A stretch of DNA of 64,000 nucleotides from Perognathus longimembris pacificus (taxonomy: Eukaryota > Chordata > Mammalia > Rodentia > Heteromyidae): assembly GCF_023159225.1 (NCBI RefSeq), contig NC_063171.1:13128326-13192325 (forward strand), read 5' to 3'. The notes beneath the pieces were generated by a model. That model was given only the letters and a program-made list of their open reading frames with translations. It had not been told where the DNA came from and searched no databases. Made by a program: the position numbers and the translations under genes. Within the stretch, counting starts at the first letter, position 1. Every line of letters starts with the position of its first letter. Of the stretch, positions 47,156 to 58,637 are shown piece by piece.

Positions 47156-47578
47156 AAATTGATATTCCTAAAAAAAAAAAGGGTAATGAACGACCAAGGG
47201 GAAGTACAAAAGATACCAAGGGCATTAATCATTAGGGATATGTACATGAAAGCCACCATGATTTATCCTACCCCTGGCACAAAATTGACAAGGATATGGG
47301 GAAAATTGTTTGTGTAGTAGTAGTATTGCTGTTCCTTTTAACATTAAAAATAAATCTCTTGTATAAATATATATCCAAGAATATTTGTGTTAGGAACTGA
47401 AAAATATGTTTGAACCCAATATTTGTTCAGCACTATTGAATATAACTAAGAAATGGAAACAAAAAGTGTCCCTGGAGTGCTGTGTAGACAAAATAAATGT
47501 AATACATATACAAAATGAAAGATGATTCATATATAAAATATCAAATTGTATCATTTATGACAACTATATACAGATGAA

Positions 47579-47886
47579 TGAAAGGGTATGTCCTAGCCAT
47601 CCCAGAGGACCATGTGAGCAGTCACAAACAGGAGAAGAACATTTATAAGGAGGTTTATTAGTGGGGCCATATCTCCCACGGGAGAGAGAGCAACATGGCA
47701 ACCGGCTTCTGTACCTTATCCAGGTGGTAGCTTCTCTGGGGCTAAAGGGGAAATAGGTAGGTTTTAATGGTGATTAGGAGTGGCCCATTACAGTTCTAGT
47801 GAATAGAGTTTAGGTACGGGTGGATTTGTGGGTTAATGGGAGAAGCTGAGGACCTAAACGCGGGGCAGGGGGTGGGGAGGCTAACA
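47579..47886 (-). repeat. Solo LTR, 308 bp, 5 bp TSD
   Basis: TGAAAGGG...GGCTAACA with TSD atgaa (47574-47578 and 47887-47891). The minus strand has 'ctaataaacctcc' (AATAAA). It interrupts the old L1. Confidence 0.82.
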
Positions 47887-48400
47887 ATGAATTCTTACTA
47901 TATTAAGTGGAATAAGTCAGGCAGGAAAAAAAGTGCATCATGATCTCATTAATATTTGAATAAATAAGCAAAATTATGTTCTAAAATTGTATGCAAAATG
48001 GTGATCATCAGAAGAAATGGAAAGAAAAGGGAAATCGATAAGGAAAAGTAATCCAAGTTATACTGAGTTACAGTTAGACGAGAATGAGGATTTCTCATGT
48101 GCTAGTCCAAAATAGGATAACTGTCACCAATAAATATGGAATCCCCCCCAAGGCTCATATATTTACATGTGGTCTCAAATGACGGTGATGTTCTATGATG
48201 TTCTGAAGACATAAATACACATGCATTATCACATACACACATTGATAGTTTACACTATAGTTTGTATAAATGACTCTGTCTTAGACCTATGTGTTAAAAC
48301 TTGCCAAATATGGATTCATGGTGGTGGTAGAATGCTGGAGAAAGTACTGTGAAACCCTAGCCTATTCCTTTTACATATGTGATATCATATCTCACCAAAA

Positions 48401-48950
48401 AAATAAAAATACAAAATAAACACAAAACAAATACAATGACAAAAAGCCAATATTTCCATCTGTCCTGATGTGACTACAAATACACAACCAAGAACGAAAT
48501 TTCCCAAGCCTGTTCCAAATTGTTGGGATTTCATCATTCCACAAATATGAGATAAACAAACATTTTGGTTTAAAGTTATATTGCTTCAAGTATTTCACTG
48601 TGCTGACAAAAAATGGACTAATAGAGAAAACTACTATATGTCATTTCAGTACTTTCTAAAATGAATGTAAATTATTGTTCAGTTTAGGAAATATGCTGTG
48701 TGGTTTGACTCTAGAATTCATTCACATGTGTAGTGTTAATGTTGAATCAACAACTCTGGGCCTATTCCAACAGATTCTAGAATCCTTTCAAACTTGTATT
48801 TATGTCATTTCTACATGTTTCTCTCTCTGCCACATAGGCAATCTAATTTTTGAATCCAAGGGGAGAAAAGGAGAAAAGAAGAAAGAGAAAAGAAAAGAAA
48901 ATAGCAAGAAAAGAAATACATGTAATAATTTCTGGAAACTGGGAGATACA
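48401..48950. other. Unannotated stretch
   Basis: Purine-rich near 48860-48915; otherwise nothing recognised. Confidence 0.4.
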
Positions 48951-48963
48951 AATTAAGGAAATA

Positions 48964-49174
48964 GGGGCTGGGGATATAGCCTAGTGGCAAGAGTGCCTGC
49001 CTCGGATACACGAGGCCCTAGGTTCGATTCCCCAGCACCACATATACAGAAAACGGCCAGAAGCAGCGCTGTGGCTCAAGTGTCAGAGTGCTAGCCTTGA
49101 GTGGGAAGAAGCCAGGGACAGTGCTCAGGCCCTGAGTCCCAAGGCCCAGGACTGGCAAAAAGAAAAAAAAAAAA
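48964..49174 (+). mobile_element. IDL-Geo SINE, perfect TSD
   Basis: GC-richer variant dimer. The 13 bp aattaaggaaata flanks it (48951-48963 and 49175-49187). Confidence 0.95.
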
Positions 49175-49187
49175 AATTAAGGAAATA

Positions 49188-49733
49188 TTCAGTATTATAA
49201 ATGAAAAATACATGTTTGTGTAATGTGCTTAATCACATATATAAGAAACGTGTTTGGATTTTCCGTTGTATAATTAAGGTCTGGTGTGAATATCTCTGTA
49301 TAAGACTGAGATAGAGAAGCATCTGGGAGGTACTTGGAAAGTATGGATAGAAATGCTAAAAAATATCCTATCTTGTGTGGTCCTAATGACTGCATGGACA
49401 TCTCACTGAGAGATTCATGCATTTTTCCTACGTATTATAATTTTTTTTTTGGAAATGGTAAAGTTCTTGAGAAAATAAGTTATTGAGCTATTAATTACTT
49501 TCGTTTTAACATTAGCAAAGCCAAGTTTAGACAAACTATAAACCAAAAAAATCTAAATTCTAAAAAAGATGAGTTTTTTTGACAACTAAAATACCTCATG
49601 AGAAGAATAATGTAAACATGAATAACAAAGCAACACCATTTGTCTTTTTAAAAATAATATGCCTTGTAGATTTATAGATGTGTAAACTGAGGATGCATAT
49701 ACATATATACTTGCATACGTATATGCATGCATG
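49188..49733. other. Unannotated AT-rich stretch
   Basis: Only an ATGC/ATAC-rich simple repeat at about 49695-49740 is visible. Confidence 0.45.
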
Positions 49734-49739
49734 CATACA

Positions 49740-50313
49740 TGCTGGGCTAGATTTTTCTCCCCTGGCACGGAGAGGCTAAGCTTACTTTCTTATCTGTGCT
49801 CCCTTTCTCACCCTCTCCCCTGGTGCCCGACCAGCAGGCAGGCCAAGGTGGAGTGGGGGAGCTAAGGTAGGCCTCAGGTGCACGTAGCGGAATGAGATCC
49901 CCTTTCCTCCTTTTTTACCCACGAAGGTATCCAGGCACACACAGAGTCTCGGAGAAAGCTTCAAAAGCAATCTGGTTTAATAGGGGAGTGGCTAACAGTT
50001 AATATAGTAATGCTGATGAGAAAAGGGTTGATAGACCAGGAGCTGGCGATAGGCTGGCGAGCTTGTCCTAGGACCCCTTCATGGGATAACGTCACTCCCA
50101 TAGTACCACCCCCTAGGCAAAGCCCACGAAAAGGGGAGCACATGTGCTAGCTGGTGAGAAGTTGGGGGGCTGGTCACAAAGCTACCCCTTCTGGTTCAGG
50201 ACCCAGAAAGGTTTGGCTTGCTTCCACACTGCCCCAGGGCTGGGGGAAGGGCAGCATCTCAGGATAGCTCTCCTTGCCCTTCCCCCTTCAAGGCCAAACC
50301 CGAATCCCCAACA
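49740..50313 (-). repeat. Solo LTR, class II type, 6 bp TSD
   Basis: 574 bp, TGCTGGGC...CCCCAACA, with exact TSD cataca (49734-49739 and 50314-50319). GC-rich compared with its surroundings. The minus strand has 'cctattaaacca' as a possible polyadenylation signal. Confidence 0.88.
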
Positions 50314-50463
50314 CATACATATATAGATGATGAGAAATAACCTTTTAATAAATAAATTTAATAATATCTGTGATAACTTCATTTATTTATTTCATATTAG
50401 CTTCATTTTTTATAAAAAGGTGTTTCAACACATTAGTTTATGAGGACAACATATTTGGTGAAT

Positions 50464-50984
50464 TGTTGGGGATTCTCACTGCCCTTCAACCAGCCCTGGG
50501 GCAGTGTGGCAGGGAGCCCCTCCCACCTTCTGGCCTCAACTCGGAAGAGAAGCAAGCCTGGCTTGGCCTCCCGGCTTGGCCACATGTCTAATGGCAGGGG
50601 CCCAGTCCGTGGGGGGGCTGTAGTCCCCGCCCACAGAGAAAGTTTCATGACATCACCTGATGGGCATCCCAGACAGCCAATCAGTCAGTCACCCCAAGTC
50701 CTTCCCCTTCCGCCTTTGTCATTGTAATAAATCCTTCAGGCGAGACCCATGCAACCATCAAGGTGTCTCCCCAATATCTCTTCCTGATGCCGCTCCTGAC
50801 ATGTGAGGGGACGGGGGGGAGGGGCGGGGGGAGGCTTCGGCAACCTTTCCTCAATTTAGCATAATCCGTGAGAGTACGCTTTTGCCTTCTGCTGGCAGAA
50901 GACAAGGCCGAGTGCTCTTTCATAGTTAGAATTCAGGCATTTTCCCTGGGAGATAGGGGAAAAGGGATCCTTGAGGTCCCGACA
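50464..50984 (+). repeat. Solo LTR of the copy 1/copy 2 class II family
   Basis: 521 bp, TGTTGGGG...CCCGACA, with exact TSD gtgaat (50458-50463 and 50985-50990). Shares 'gacatcacctgatgggca', 'caccccaagtccttcccctt' and 'gtaataaatcctt' with the LTRs at 12.6, 14.8 and 31.5 kb. Confidence 0.92.
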
Positions 50985-50990
50985 GTGAAT

Positions 50991-51415
50991 GGAGCCCATT
51001 CTCCAAATTTTCCTGATTTCATGTTAACATACATACATTGAACAATATGACTGCATCCAGCCAAACTTTCTCTTTTCATTTGTCCAACCTGCATCCCTAA
51101 ATCTCAACCCCTACTACCACCTCAAAACTTAGCTTTCTGGTATTTATTTTTTTAGATTGTTACATTTAAAGAAGTTACACCATTGGGATTCTCCCTGGAA
51201 TGCAGTATGTTTTACTTAAGATGCTTGTGATTGTACCCATATTTTAGTTACTGTACTGTTACAAATTTGATACTACAGTTACTGTATTATAGCAGGGTAT
51301 AGAAGTATGGTAAAATTACCATCTCTACATTTTCTATTCTTTACCTTTTTCTTTATATAATAGTATTTGATAATCATATGTGCTTATAAGTCTCTGGGTT
51401 AAATATTTTTGTATT
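50991..51415. other. Unannotated stretch
   Basis: Nothing recognised. Confidence 0.4.
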
Positions 51416-51417
51416 TT

Positions 51418-51640
51418 TTATGCCCTGAGGCATATTTTGTACAGGAGATTTTGACAATTTTATCCATGAAGAATTATTTGCTCAACATTGGCACTCTACC
51501 ATTTGATTCACATTTCCACTTTGGCATTTTGATGGTTAATGGGGATAAGAAGTTGGGCTTTACTACCTGTGCTGGCTTCAAACTGAGATCTTCATATAAC
51601 CTCTTGAATAGCTAGGACTATAAAGCTACTAACACTAATT
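51418..51640 (-). mobile_element. Composite SINE, antisense
   Basis: tRNA-like middle 'ttgctcaacattggcactct', 'accatttgattcacatttcc'; 7SL-like head 'gtgctggcttcaaactgaga', 'cttgaatagctaggactata'. Confidence 0.6.
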
Positions 51641-51984
51641 TCCTGACACTAATATTTATAGTATTGTGTTTCTGCTTTATTTTCCATGAATTGAGTTATG
51701 CCCATTTTCTTCTAAGTATTGCATGTTGTGTAACAACATTAATCTGGTAACAGTGAACATGCAGTGCGAGGCTTTCTGGTTTCAATCCAGTATTAAAAAC
51801 CATTTAGTCACACTTTTTCAGATGGTTTTCCTGTAGAAACTATAGTTCAATACAATATTTTATACTTCAAATAATCATATACTATAGTCAAATCATATGG
51901 ATTCATAAAGATCTGCATGTATTACCAAAGTTCTCTTTTAATATTAACCTTGACAAGTACAAAAAATGAGTATTTCATTTTATA
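51641..51984. other. Unannotated stretch
   Basis: Nothing recognised. Confidence 0.4.
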
Positions 51985-52262
51985 ACACTTTTTAAATTTA
52001 ATTTTATTGTCAAGGTGATATACACTGGGGTTATAGTTACATACATAAGATAGTGAGTACATTTCTTGTTGAACATTTTAACCCTTGCATTGTTTTTCTC
52101 CCATTTTCCCTCCACTGTAAGCCCCTCTCCCAAGTCATAAGATTAATTTCCAACATAATGTCTTGTGAGTATCGCTGTTGCATTTTATTCACCCTTTGTC
52201 CTTTCTCTCATCAAGTTGATGTTCCCTTTCCCTTCCCCAAATCAGATAAATGTATATAAAAA
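51985..52262 (-). mobile_element. L1 3' UTR fragment, antisense
   Basis: 'aatttaattttattgtcaag', 'tgatatacactggggttata', the pyrimidine block, then 'gctgttgcattttattcacc' and 'cccaaatcagataaatgtat'. Confidence 0.78.
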
Positions 52263-52880
52263 AGTATGAGTATTTTAATAACAAGGTGAAAACATTCTAC
52301 AGTGCAAACCTTTTGCTTATAATTTATTTAAAAGCCATTATTAAATTGTTAAGTTTGCATGTACTAAGGCAATGAGTTAGAAAATAAATGTGCAAAGAAA
52401 TTTAGAGCATGTTTTCAGGGTATATAATTTAAACAATGCATATTTTTAGTTTGTTTCAAGTAATAATATTTTTGTGAATGTGATAAATTAAAGCACATTT
52501 ACCATAGTCATAAGTATTCAATTTGTCTAGCCATTCAAATTTGAAGCATTCCATGAATCATTATTTTTCTTTTTTACAAAATACTAGTATAAAAGTCAGT
52601 GAATTTGTTGGTTTTCTGTGAATTTTTATTTTTAGTTTCATCAAGACTGTGTTCTGTTATGATTGTTTGTAGTTCTTTAGGTATCCCTTCATGTAGCCTA
52701 TTCCTGCTTCACATTATCTTCCTCCAGAATTTCTTAATTCTGAATTTGCCGACTTTCTTTTAGAGTCATTTCCATGGTTCAAATTGTTCACAATACCTAA
52801 AGGCCTGCTTAGTGTTTCAAACCATTATTCTAAGAGTAGGGATCATTAAGTGATACTTAAACTGGTATAGTAGAATGCTA
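52263..52880. other. Unannotated AT-rich stretch
   Basis: Nothing recognised. Confidence 0.4.
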
Positions 52881-52896
52881 CTAAAAAGTATGTAGA

Positions 52897-53091
52897 GGGC
52901 TGGGAATATGGCCTAGTGGCAAGAGTGCTTGCCTCCTACACATGAAGCTCTCAGTTTGATTCCCTAGCACCACATATATGGAAAATGGCCAGAAGGGGCG
53001 CTGTGGCTCAGATGGTAGAGTGCTAGTCTTGAGCGGGAAGAAGCCAGGGAGGTGCTCAGGCCCTGAGTCCAAGGCCCAGCACTGGCTAAAG
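52897..53091 (+). mobile_element. IDL-Geo SINE, perfect TSD
   Basis: Dimer with small changes ('gaagctctcagtttgattcc'). The 14 bp aaaaagtatgtaga is found at 52883-52896 and 53092-53105. Confidence 0.95.
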
Positions 53092-53105
53092 AAAAAGTAT
53101 GTAGA

Positions 53106-55320
53106 ATAAAATTTGGTAATATATATATTTAATTACCTTGTACTCCTTCTAGAAGACATTAACTATGGGAGTGCTGTACTAAAAATAATGTGTTACAGGT
53201 AATTTCACTCTTAATGTGAGTTTCTTTCACAAAATTGAGGGAATTATATTTCTGAAGCTAGATGTATTTGTGTTTAAAATTAAAATTGTTGGAAACAGCT
53301 GTGTCAATAAATTAAGTTCAGGAAGCTAAACACTAAAAGAAAAAGCAAGCATCCAGTTGAATTGTAGTAATAAATTTTTATTCTAAGCTAAGACTCCTTT
53401 GTACAATTATAAAAACATAACATATAAATTTTACATAAAAATAGATCTAAATTTTCCAGTTCCGATTAACTGAGAAGGAAACCCTTCTACTTTACTTTAC
53501 AAAATATGTTATCTTCTGTTATATAATACCATAATGCAACCAATTGAAATTCTGAATATCCAAAAGAGAAAGCAAATTGATTTGAAACCACAGAATATGT
53601 AAATGTTACCACGGTGACAAAGTTGTTCTATACCTCTGCAAAGAGAAAATAATCAAGCTTGGGATTTCTTCTTACTCAAAGTAGCAACTAAAGGTGACTA
53701 AGGTAAGGTACATGCCTCACTTGAATCAAAGAGTAGCTCCATTTACAATGTAAAGAATTTGAACCTCCAATCATCAAACAGTAAGTTTACCTAGTGAGTC
53801 TGAAGCTCTACATGAGACAACTCTAAATTACTTTCACTGGCCACCGGAATTATTTCACAATAATAAGATATGAGTTTAATCTCCAAGAGCCTGAGACCCT
53901 CTTCTTTCACCTAGGTTGCTATCTGGTCAGGCAGCCTTTTCACAAAGGGAGTTTCACAAATTCTATATACCTGAGGATTTCTTCTAGCACATTTTAGCTT
54001 CAATCTTTTATTTTTCTCCTCATAGAGGACATTTGTTTGCCCTTCAAGCATCAGGAGCAATGAAGATCTATCTGTATTATGACACAATAAAATGCCTCAG
54101 AGAATTCAATTGTATTTAAAACTATAATCAATAAAATGGAGTCTTAGGTTTGAGTCTTTAGCAAAGACCATGAGTACCAGCAAAACCAAAAAGATAAAAA
54201 CTGTTTGTTTTCATGAAGCTCTAGCATAAACCTAGCAGTAACAGGACAAACGTTTTCTTTTCTGTTCTTTTTTTTTTTTTTAACTATGATGTATTTTCTT
54301 TTCATTTTTGCCAGCAATAATCCAAGTTATCAATATAGACTTATCCTAGGCCACAAAAGATGCTTCAACATATTTAACATCATTAAAATATATTTTCTGA
54401 CTGTACTATATCACGCTAGGAACCAACAATTTAAAGGCATCAGAGGTTCTAAATGCATGGAAATTTGGCAAAATACTTACATATTTCAGCTGCTAAAGAA
54501 AAATTCTCCATGTATAAAAACATTGGGTTCTGAAAGAAAAAATGATGACACAATACATACAATTTGACAGGACATAGATCGTATGATATGAGAGCATTGA
54601 ATGTTTTAGTAGATCCACTTATTTACAGATGTGCAATGCGTTTCGGATACCCAGGGTAGTAAAGAACTCTACAAACCTAATTTCTATGTTCCCTGTTGTT
54701 TCTAGAAATCCTCACTAGAGATAGCTTAAACTATGGCAGCTTGTGGTTCAACACAATTAATATGGATCTCTTCAGAATTTCACAGTCAAAACTTGTTGCT
54801 TTGGTAGATCTTAGCAAACTGATTCTTTTTCTTCATATGTAAAGTCAATAACAGACACCTTTTCATCTATGGAAATCACCTTAGCATTACCCTTTTGCAC
54901 ATCTGAAGTAGAAGCATCACTACTCTGACATGCCAAGGAGATCATTAGAGGAATAGTTGTTAGTGTAACACAAGCAGTGTGACAGCATTTGACAACCACA
55001 GCAGACACTATGGGCAAATGTACAGGCAGAATGTAGGTGATGGACAAAGGCAACAATCCATGCATGATCAATATAAAATTCATCATGTGACTTGGAATTC
55101 CATCTAACTTAAAACACTATTTTAAAATAAAATTCTACTGGATGTTTTTAAGCTGCCAAGGGAAGTAGAGAACCACTGTGTATGAATGTTTCTACCCCCT
55201 ACACTGCCCTTGAAAATACTAATTTCAATAATGTAGACACTCAGTAGATATTTGAGTACATATAATTGGACAATTTTCTTCATATAAATGTTTCACAAAC
55301 TTTAGACGGTATTTAAGAGA
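53106..55320. other. Repeat-poor island
   Basis: The longest stretch in the right half without an element I can name, apart from short A and T runs. It contains the candidate exon noted separately. Confidence 0.4.
54811..55086 (-). other. Candidate coding remnant or terminal exon (unrecognised)
   Basis: A 91-codon minus-strand frame. The first 55 or so residues form two or three hydrophobic stretches with small loops (for example LPIVSAVVVKCCHTACVTL). Residues 56-91 are hydrophilic and end YEEKESVC. The frame is open for about ten codons upstream of the Met, where 'gttttaag' could be an acceptor. Downstream (53380-54810) the minus strand could be a 3' UTR, with an AATAAA signal near 53385. 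Unlike most frames here it lies outside any repeat I recognise. I know no matching family; it may be chance or an old pseudogene. Confidence 0.22.
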
Positions 55321-55328
55321 TTTGTTTT

Positions 55329-55515
55329 GGGACTGGGAATGTGGCTTAGTGGTAGAGGACTTGCCTAGCATGCAGGAAGCGCTAGGTTTGATTCCTTGGC
55401 ACCACATAAACAGAAAAGGCTGAAAGTGGCACTGTGGCTCAAGTGAAAGAATGCTAACCTTGAGCACAAAGAAGCCAGGGACAGTGCTCAGATGCAGAAT
55501 TCAAGCCCAGTACTG
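55329..55515 (+). mobile_element. IDL-Geo SINE, diverged
   Basis: 'gggactgggaatgtggctta' to 'caagcccagtactgggc', then a G run in place of the usual A tail. Confidence 0.88.
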
Positions 55516-55620
55516 GGCGGGGGGGGGGGGGGGGGGTGGCAAGGGAGAGAAAGAGGGAGAGAGAGGGAGAGGAATGGAGGGAGAGAGTAAGGGAGGGAGA
55601 GAGTAAGGGAGGGAGAGTCA
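55516..55620. repeat. Poly-G run and GGGA/GAGA purine tract
   Basis: A run of about 20 G followed by roughly 75 bases of GA/GGGA repeats. Confidence 0.9.
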
Positions 55621-55732
55621 ATTTATCATGTATTGCCAGAAAAATATGTAATCCCACACTAATGTTTGTCTGATGTTCCTTCCTTTGTTTTTGTCTGCCT
55701 ATCTGCCAGTCCGCCTGACTCTCTGCTTTGTT

Positions 55733-55912
55733 TTCCTTCCTTCCGCTCTCTTTCCCTCTCCCCTTCCCTCTCTTCCTCCCTCCCTCCTTCCCTCCTTTCC
55801 TCCCTTCCTTCTTTCCTTCCTCTCCCCTTCTTTCCTTCCTTCCTTCCTTCCTTCCTTCCTTCCTTCCTTCCTTTTCTTCCTTCTTTCCTTCCTCCCTTCC
55901 TCTTTTCTACCA
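55733..55912. repeat. (TTCC)n / (CTCC)n pyrimidine tract
   Basis: 180 bp almost entirely C and T, with a pure (CTTC)n core at about 55831-55872. Apparent long Ser/Pro/Leu frames are artefacts. Confidence 0.95.
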
Positions 55913-56174
55913 ACCATTTTTATAGGTGTCTATTATTGAGTGCTCTCCATTGTGTTCTATGGAATTCTACTTAATTTTCTCAGTTAGTACCATATTTTTG
56001 GTCATTAAAATACACTAAGAATTTGAGGGTCATACACATATGAACTGTGAACACTGTGATTTCCCCTCCTGTATACATTTTATACTCACATTTCCCTCAT
56101 TCAAAATCACCTCCTCAAACTCTGGCAATCACTAATTCTTTCCCTCATATTATATTTCTTTAATGACAAGAATG

Positions 56175-56375
56175 TTATAATGCATCTGCTGGTAGCACAC
56201 ACTTGTAATCCTGCCTATTTAGGAGGCTGAGACCAACAGGAATGATGTTAGAAGCAAATTGAGGCAGAAAAGTTAGAAAGTGTATCTGAAATTCACCAGC
56301 AAAACTGGGATGAAGTTGTGGTTCAAATGACAGAGCATCAGCTGTGAGGAGTTCCAAGTCCCAGATAAAACAATA
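56175..56375 (+). mobile_element. Composite SINE
   Basis: Head 'agcacacacttgtaatcctg', 'cctatttaggaggctgagac'; tRNA-like 'tgtggttcaaatgacagagc'; end 'gttccaagtcccagat'. Confidence 0.68.
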
Positions 56376-56394
56376 TTTACGCATATGAAATAGC

Positions 56395-57075
56395 AAGGTA
56401 TGTAACTTTTAGGAACACATTTGTTCATTTACCTGTTTAAAGATATCTGGGTAGTTTGCAACGTGTGCTAAAGAAACTAATATATTGTTGTATAGTACTT
56501 GTACACTATCTTCTGTGCCAACAGAAATATGTCATTGAGCAAGAGAATCCACAAACCTGTCATTACTTAGAGTTGTCACTAGTTTTATGCTAGCCATTTG
56601 ATGCATTTGAGCATTTGTATGATCATATCATTTTATCATTTCTCTAATGTGCAACATGCTTTAAGTGCTCACTTTCAAGCTTACATTCTCTTTGGTGTGA
56701 TGGCTCTTTGTTACATTTTTTACAGGATTTGATTGAGTTGTTGGTTGTTTTTTTGTTGTTTTTTTTTTTTAACCAGTAATTTAAAACTTGGAAAATATTA
56801 CCCTAGTCTCATATGTGCTTTTTTGGTAAATATTTTCTCCTAATCTACAAATTTTCATTTTTTCAGATTAAAGGATGTTGTTTGCACAGATGAAATTATT
56901 TTGATAGAGTTCAATTCATCAGATTTTCCCTTTTATTAATTTTTTGTACATACCCAATATGTATTACCCCCTTTTGCTATACTTCAAAGTTTTTGAATTT
57001 AACATTTTATGTTTTAGTTCATAATCTACCTGTATTTTGGATATTTTTCTTACCTAATATCAGTGTCCAGAGATT
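56395..57075 (-). mobile_element. Old L1, antisense
   Basis: The sequence follows antisense L1 ORF2 order at low identity: 'acctgtttaaagatatctgg' (56431), 'atattttctcctaatctac' (56828), 'gatagagttcaattcatcag' (56904). Highly mutated. Confidence 0.5.
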
Positions 57076-57097
57076 TCAATATTGTAAAAAGATTAGT

Positions 57098-57178
57098 GGG
57101 TGGGATGAGAATTTAGCTCAATAGTAACATTTACCTAGAATCCACAAGGCCTTGGGTTTGATCCCTAGTACTATAAGA
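57098..57178 (+). mobile_element. ID-like SINE monomer
   Basis: 'gggatgagaatttagctcaa', 'ttacctagaatccacaaggc', 'cttgggtttgatccctagta'. The tail is the GGAA repeat that follows. Confidence 0.72.
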
Positions 57179-57320
57179 AGGAAGAGGAGGGGAAGGGAAA
57201 AACTGAAGGAAGTAGGGAGAAAGGGGAGGAAGGAAGGACAGAAGGAATGAAAGAAGGAAGGAAGGAAGGAAGGAAGGAAGGAAGGAAGGAAGGAAGGAAG
57301 GAAGGAAGGAAAGAAAACAA
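57179..57320. repeat. (GGAA)n microsatellite
   Basis: Purine repeat with a pure (GGAA)n core at about 57253-57312. Confidence 0.95.
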
Positions 57321-57489
57321 CTAGAAGGTAGGAAGAGAAGAATGGAAAGGGTGTTCAAGGTTCAATATAATGTTAGGAATCACTAGCCAGATTTCTCAAG
57401 TTTAGAATTCAGAATGCTCTGAAAGACAAATGATTTTCATTCTTAACCAATTCCAGGGGCTAAATGAGTGCTTCATGAAATGTCCTTTC

Positions 57490-57995
57490 TTGATTTCCTG
57501 TGATGTGGAGGTCATATCTGGCCAGCAAAAGAGGGCAGAAGCTGACTCCATATACACTATCTCCCCAGCCCCCCTGCCCAGAGGCCTGGGAAGATTCTCT
57601 CTCCCAGTAAGCAATAGTGCCCCCCACCCTCCCCCCAATATGGCTGGATTTCCCTATCCCACAACCACTAAGCTAAAAAGTCCCCACCCTCATGAAAATG
57701 AGCACACCCCTAGCCAATGAGCCAGAGACCAAGCTTGCCCGTGAACTAACTGGCCAGTCAAGTGTAAGCCCTCTACCCCCAACCCAATCACAAAGCCATT
57801 GTCATGGTTATCCCTCCCCCTACCCTATTGTCAGTAAAAGCCCTGATGAACAAGGAGGCAGGGCTCACGACCACATGGCTGCTCCCATGGAAGGTTGTGG
57901 GAATGGCTGGAGCTGAATTAAACGACTCTCTGGTCTTTGCATTGGATTGGCTCCTTGGTGGGTTTTTTTTGGGGGGGTCTTTGGCCTGGCACATC
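57490..57995 (+). repeat. Probable class I-type LTR, ends approximate
   Basis: The 3' part, 'gctgaattaaacgactctct' followed by 'ttggattggctccttggtgg' and a T/G run, resembles the R-U5 region of gammaretrovirus-like LTRs. 'cccaacccaatcacaaagcc' (57777) resembles a CCAAT-type promoter element. GC content is higher than the surroundings. No TSD found, so the ends are uncertain. Confidence 0.5.
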
Positions 57996-58199
57996 ATATC
58001 AATATGCAGCAATACTAGCACATAATTTTGATCCTTCCAGCTGATTCCTTTAGAACTTTATTATCATGCTTTCTTATACTAAAATCTGTCTGAATTCAAA
58101 TTGATTCATTGCCTTTGGTATCAGTTCCTTTTTAGCGTGCATAGATTCAGATAATTTTTCTTTCTTTGTTTTTCTTTTGACTATAAGGATTTTAAAGTA

Positions 58200-58385
58200 A
58201 ATAATTTTTTTTTCTGGTGGTCCTGGATTTGATTGCTTGACACTCTACCACTTGAGTCACATTACCAACTCAGCATTTTCCTTGTTATCTGATACACAGG
58301 GTACCTAGAAAAGTTCTGTTTATGCTGGCTTCAACCTTAGCCCTCTAGATTTCATCCTCAGGGTAGCTAGATTTACAGATTAATA
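58200..58385 (-). mobile_element. Composite SINE, antisense
   Basis: 'ggtggtcctggatttgattg', 'acactctaccacttgagtca' (tRNA-like), then 'atgctggcttcaaccttagc', 'cagggtagctagatttac' (7SL-like). Confidence 0.55.
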
Positions 58386-58637
58386 TTTTAACACTTGGTA
58401 AGAATCTCTGTTATTCATGCATAGCTTTTCTTTTATGTAGAAAATGATATTCTCTTATTTGCTGCATTTTTTTGAATTGCATGTGATTTTCTTTCACCAA
58501 AAGAAAATTTTTTCTGTCTTGTAATTATCATGCAATTGTACTTATTTAAAATTTGGTAGTGAAAGCATCATAATAATATGAGATAATTCTTCCTTTTATA
58601 TTTATTTATTCTTTTTAAATTTAATTTTATTGTTAAG

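Larger units (their letters stand above)
45960..48400 (+). mobile_element. Old L1, plus strand, with later insertions
   Basis: ORF2-type text in L1 order but highly diverged: 'ttcattggagaaagtacatt' (46496), 'aggagaaatccttcatgaat' (46668), and 'attaagtggaataagtcagg' (47900). A SINE (46932-47155) and a solo LTR (47579-47886) are inserted. No open frame survives. Confidence 0.6.

Noticed and set aside
54811..55086. Calling the 91-codon frame a definite gene
   Set aside because: No family recognised, no clear splice acceptor and no other exon visible. Kept only as a low-confidence candidate.
55659..55974. Several overlapping frames of 65-102 codons near 55.8 kb
   Set aside because: Low-complexity translations of the TTCC tract.
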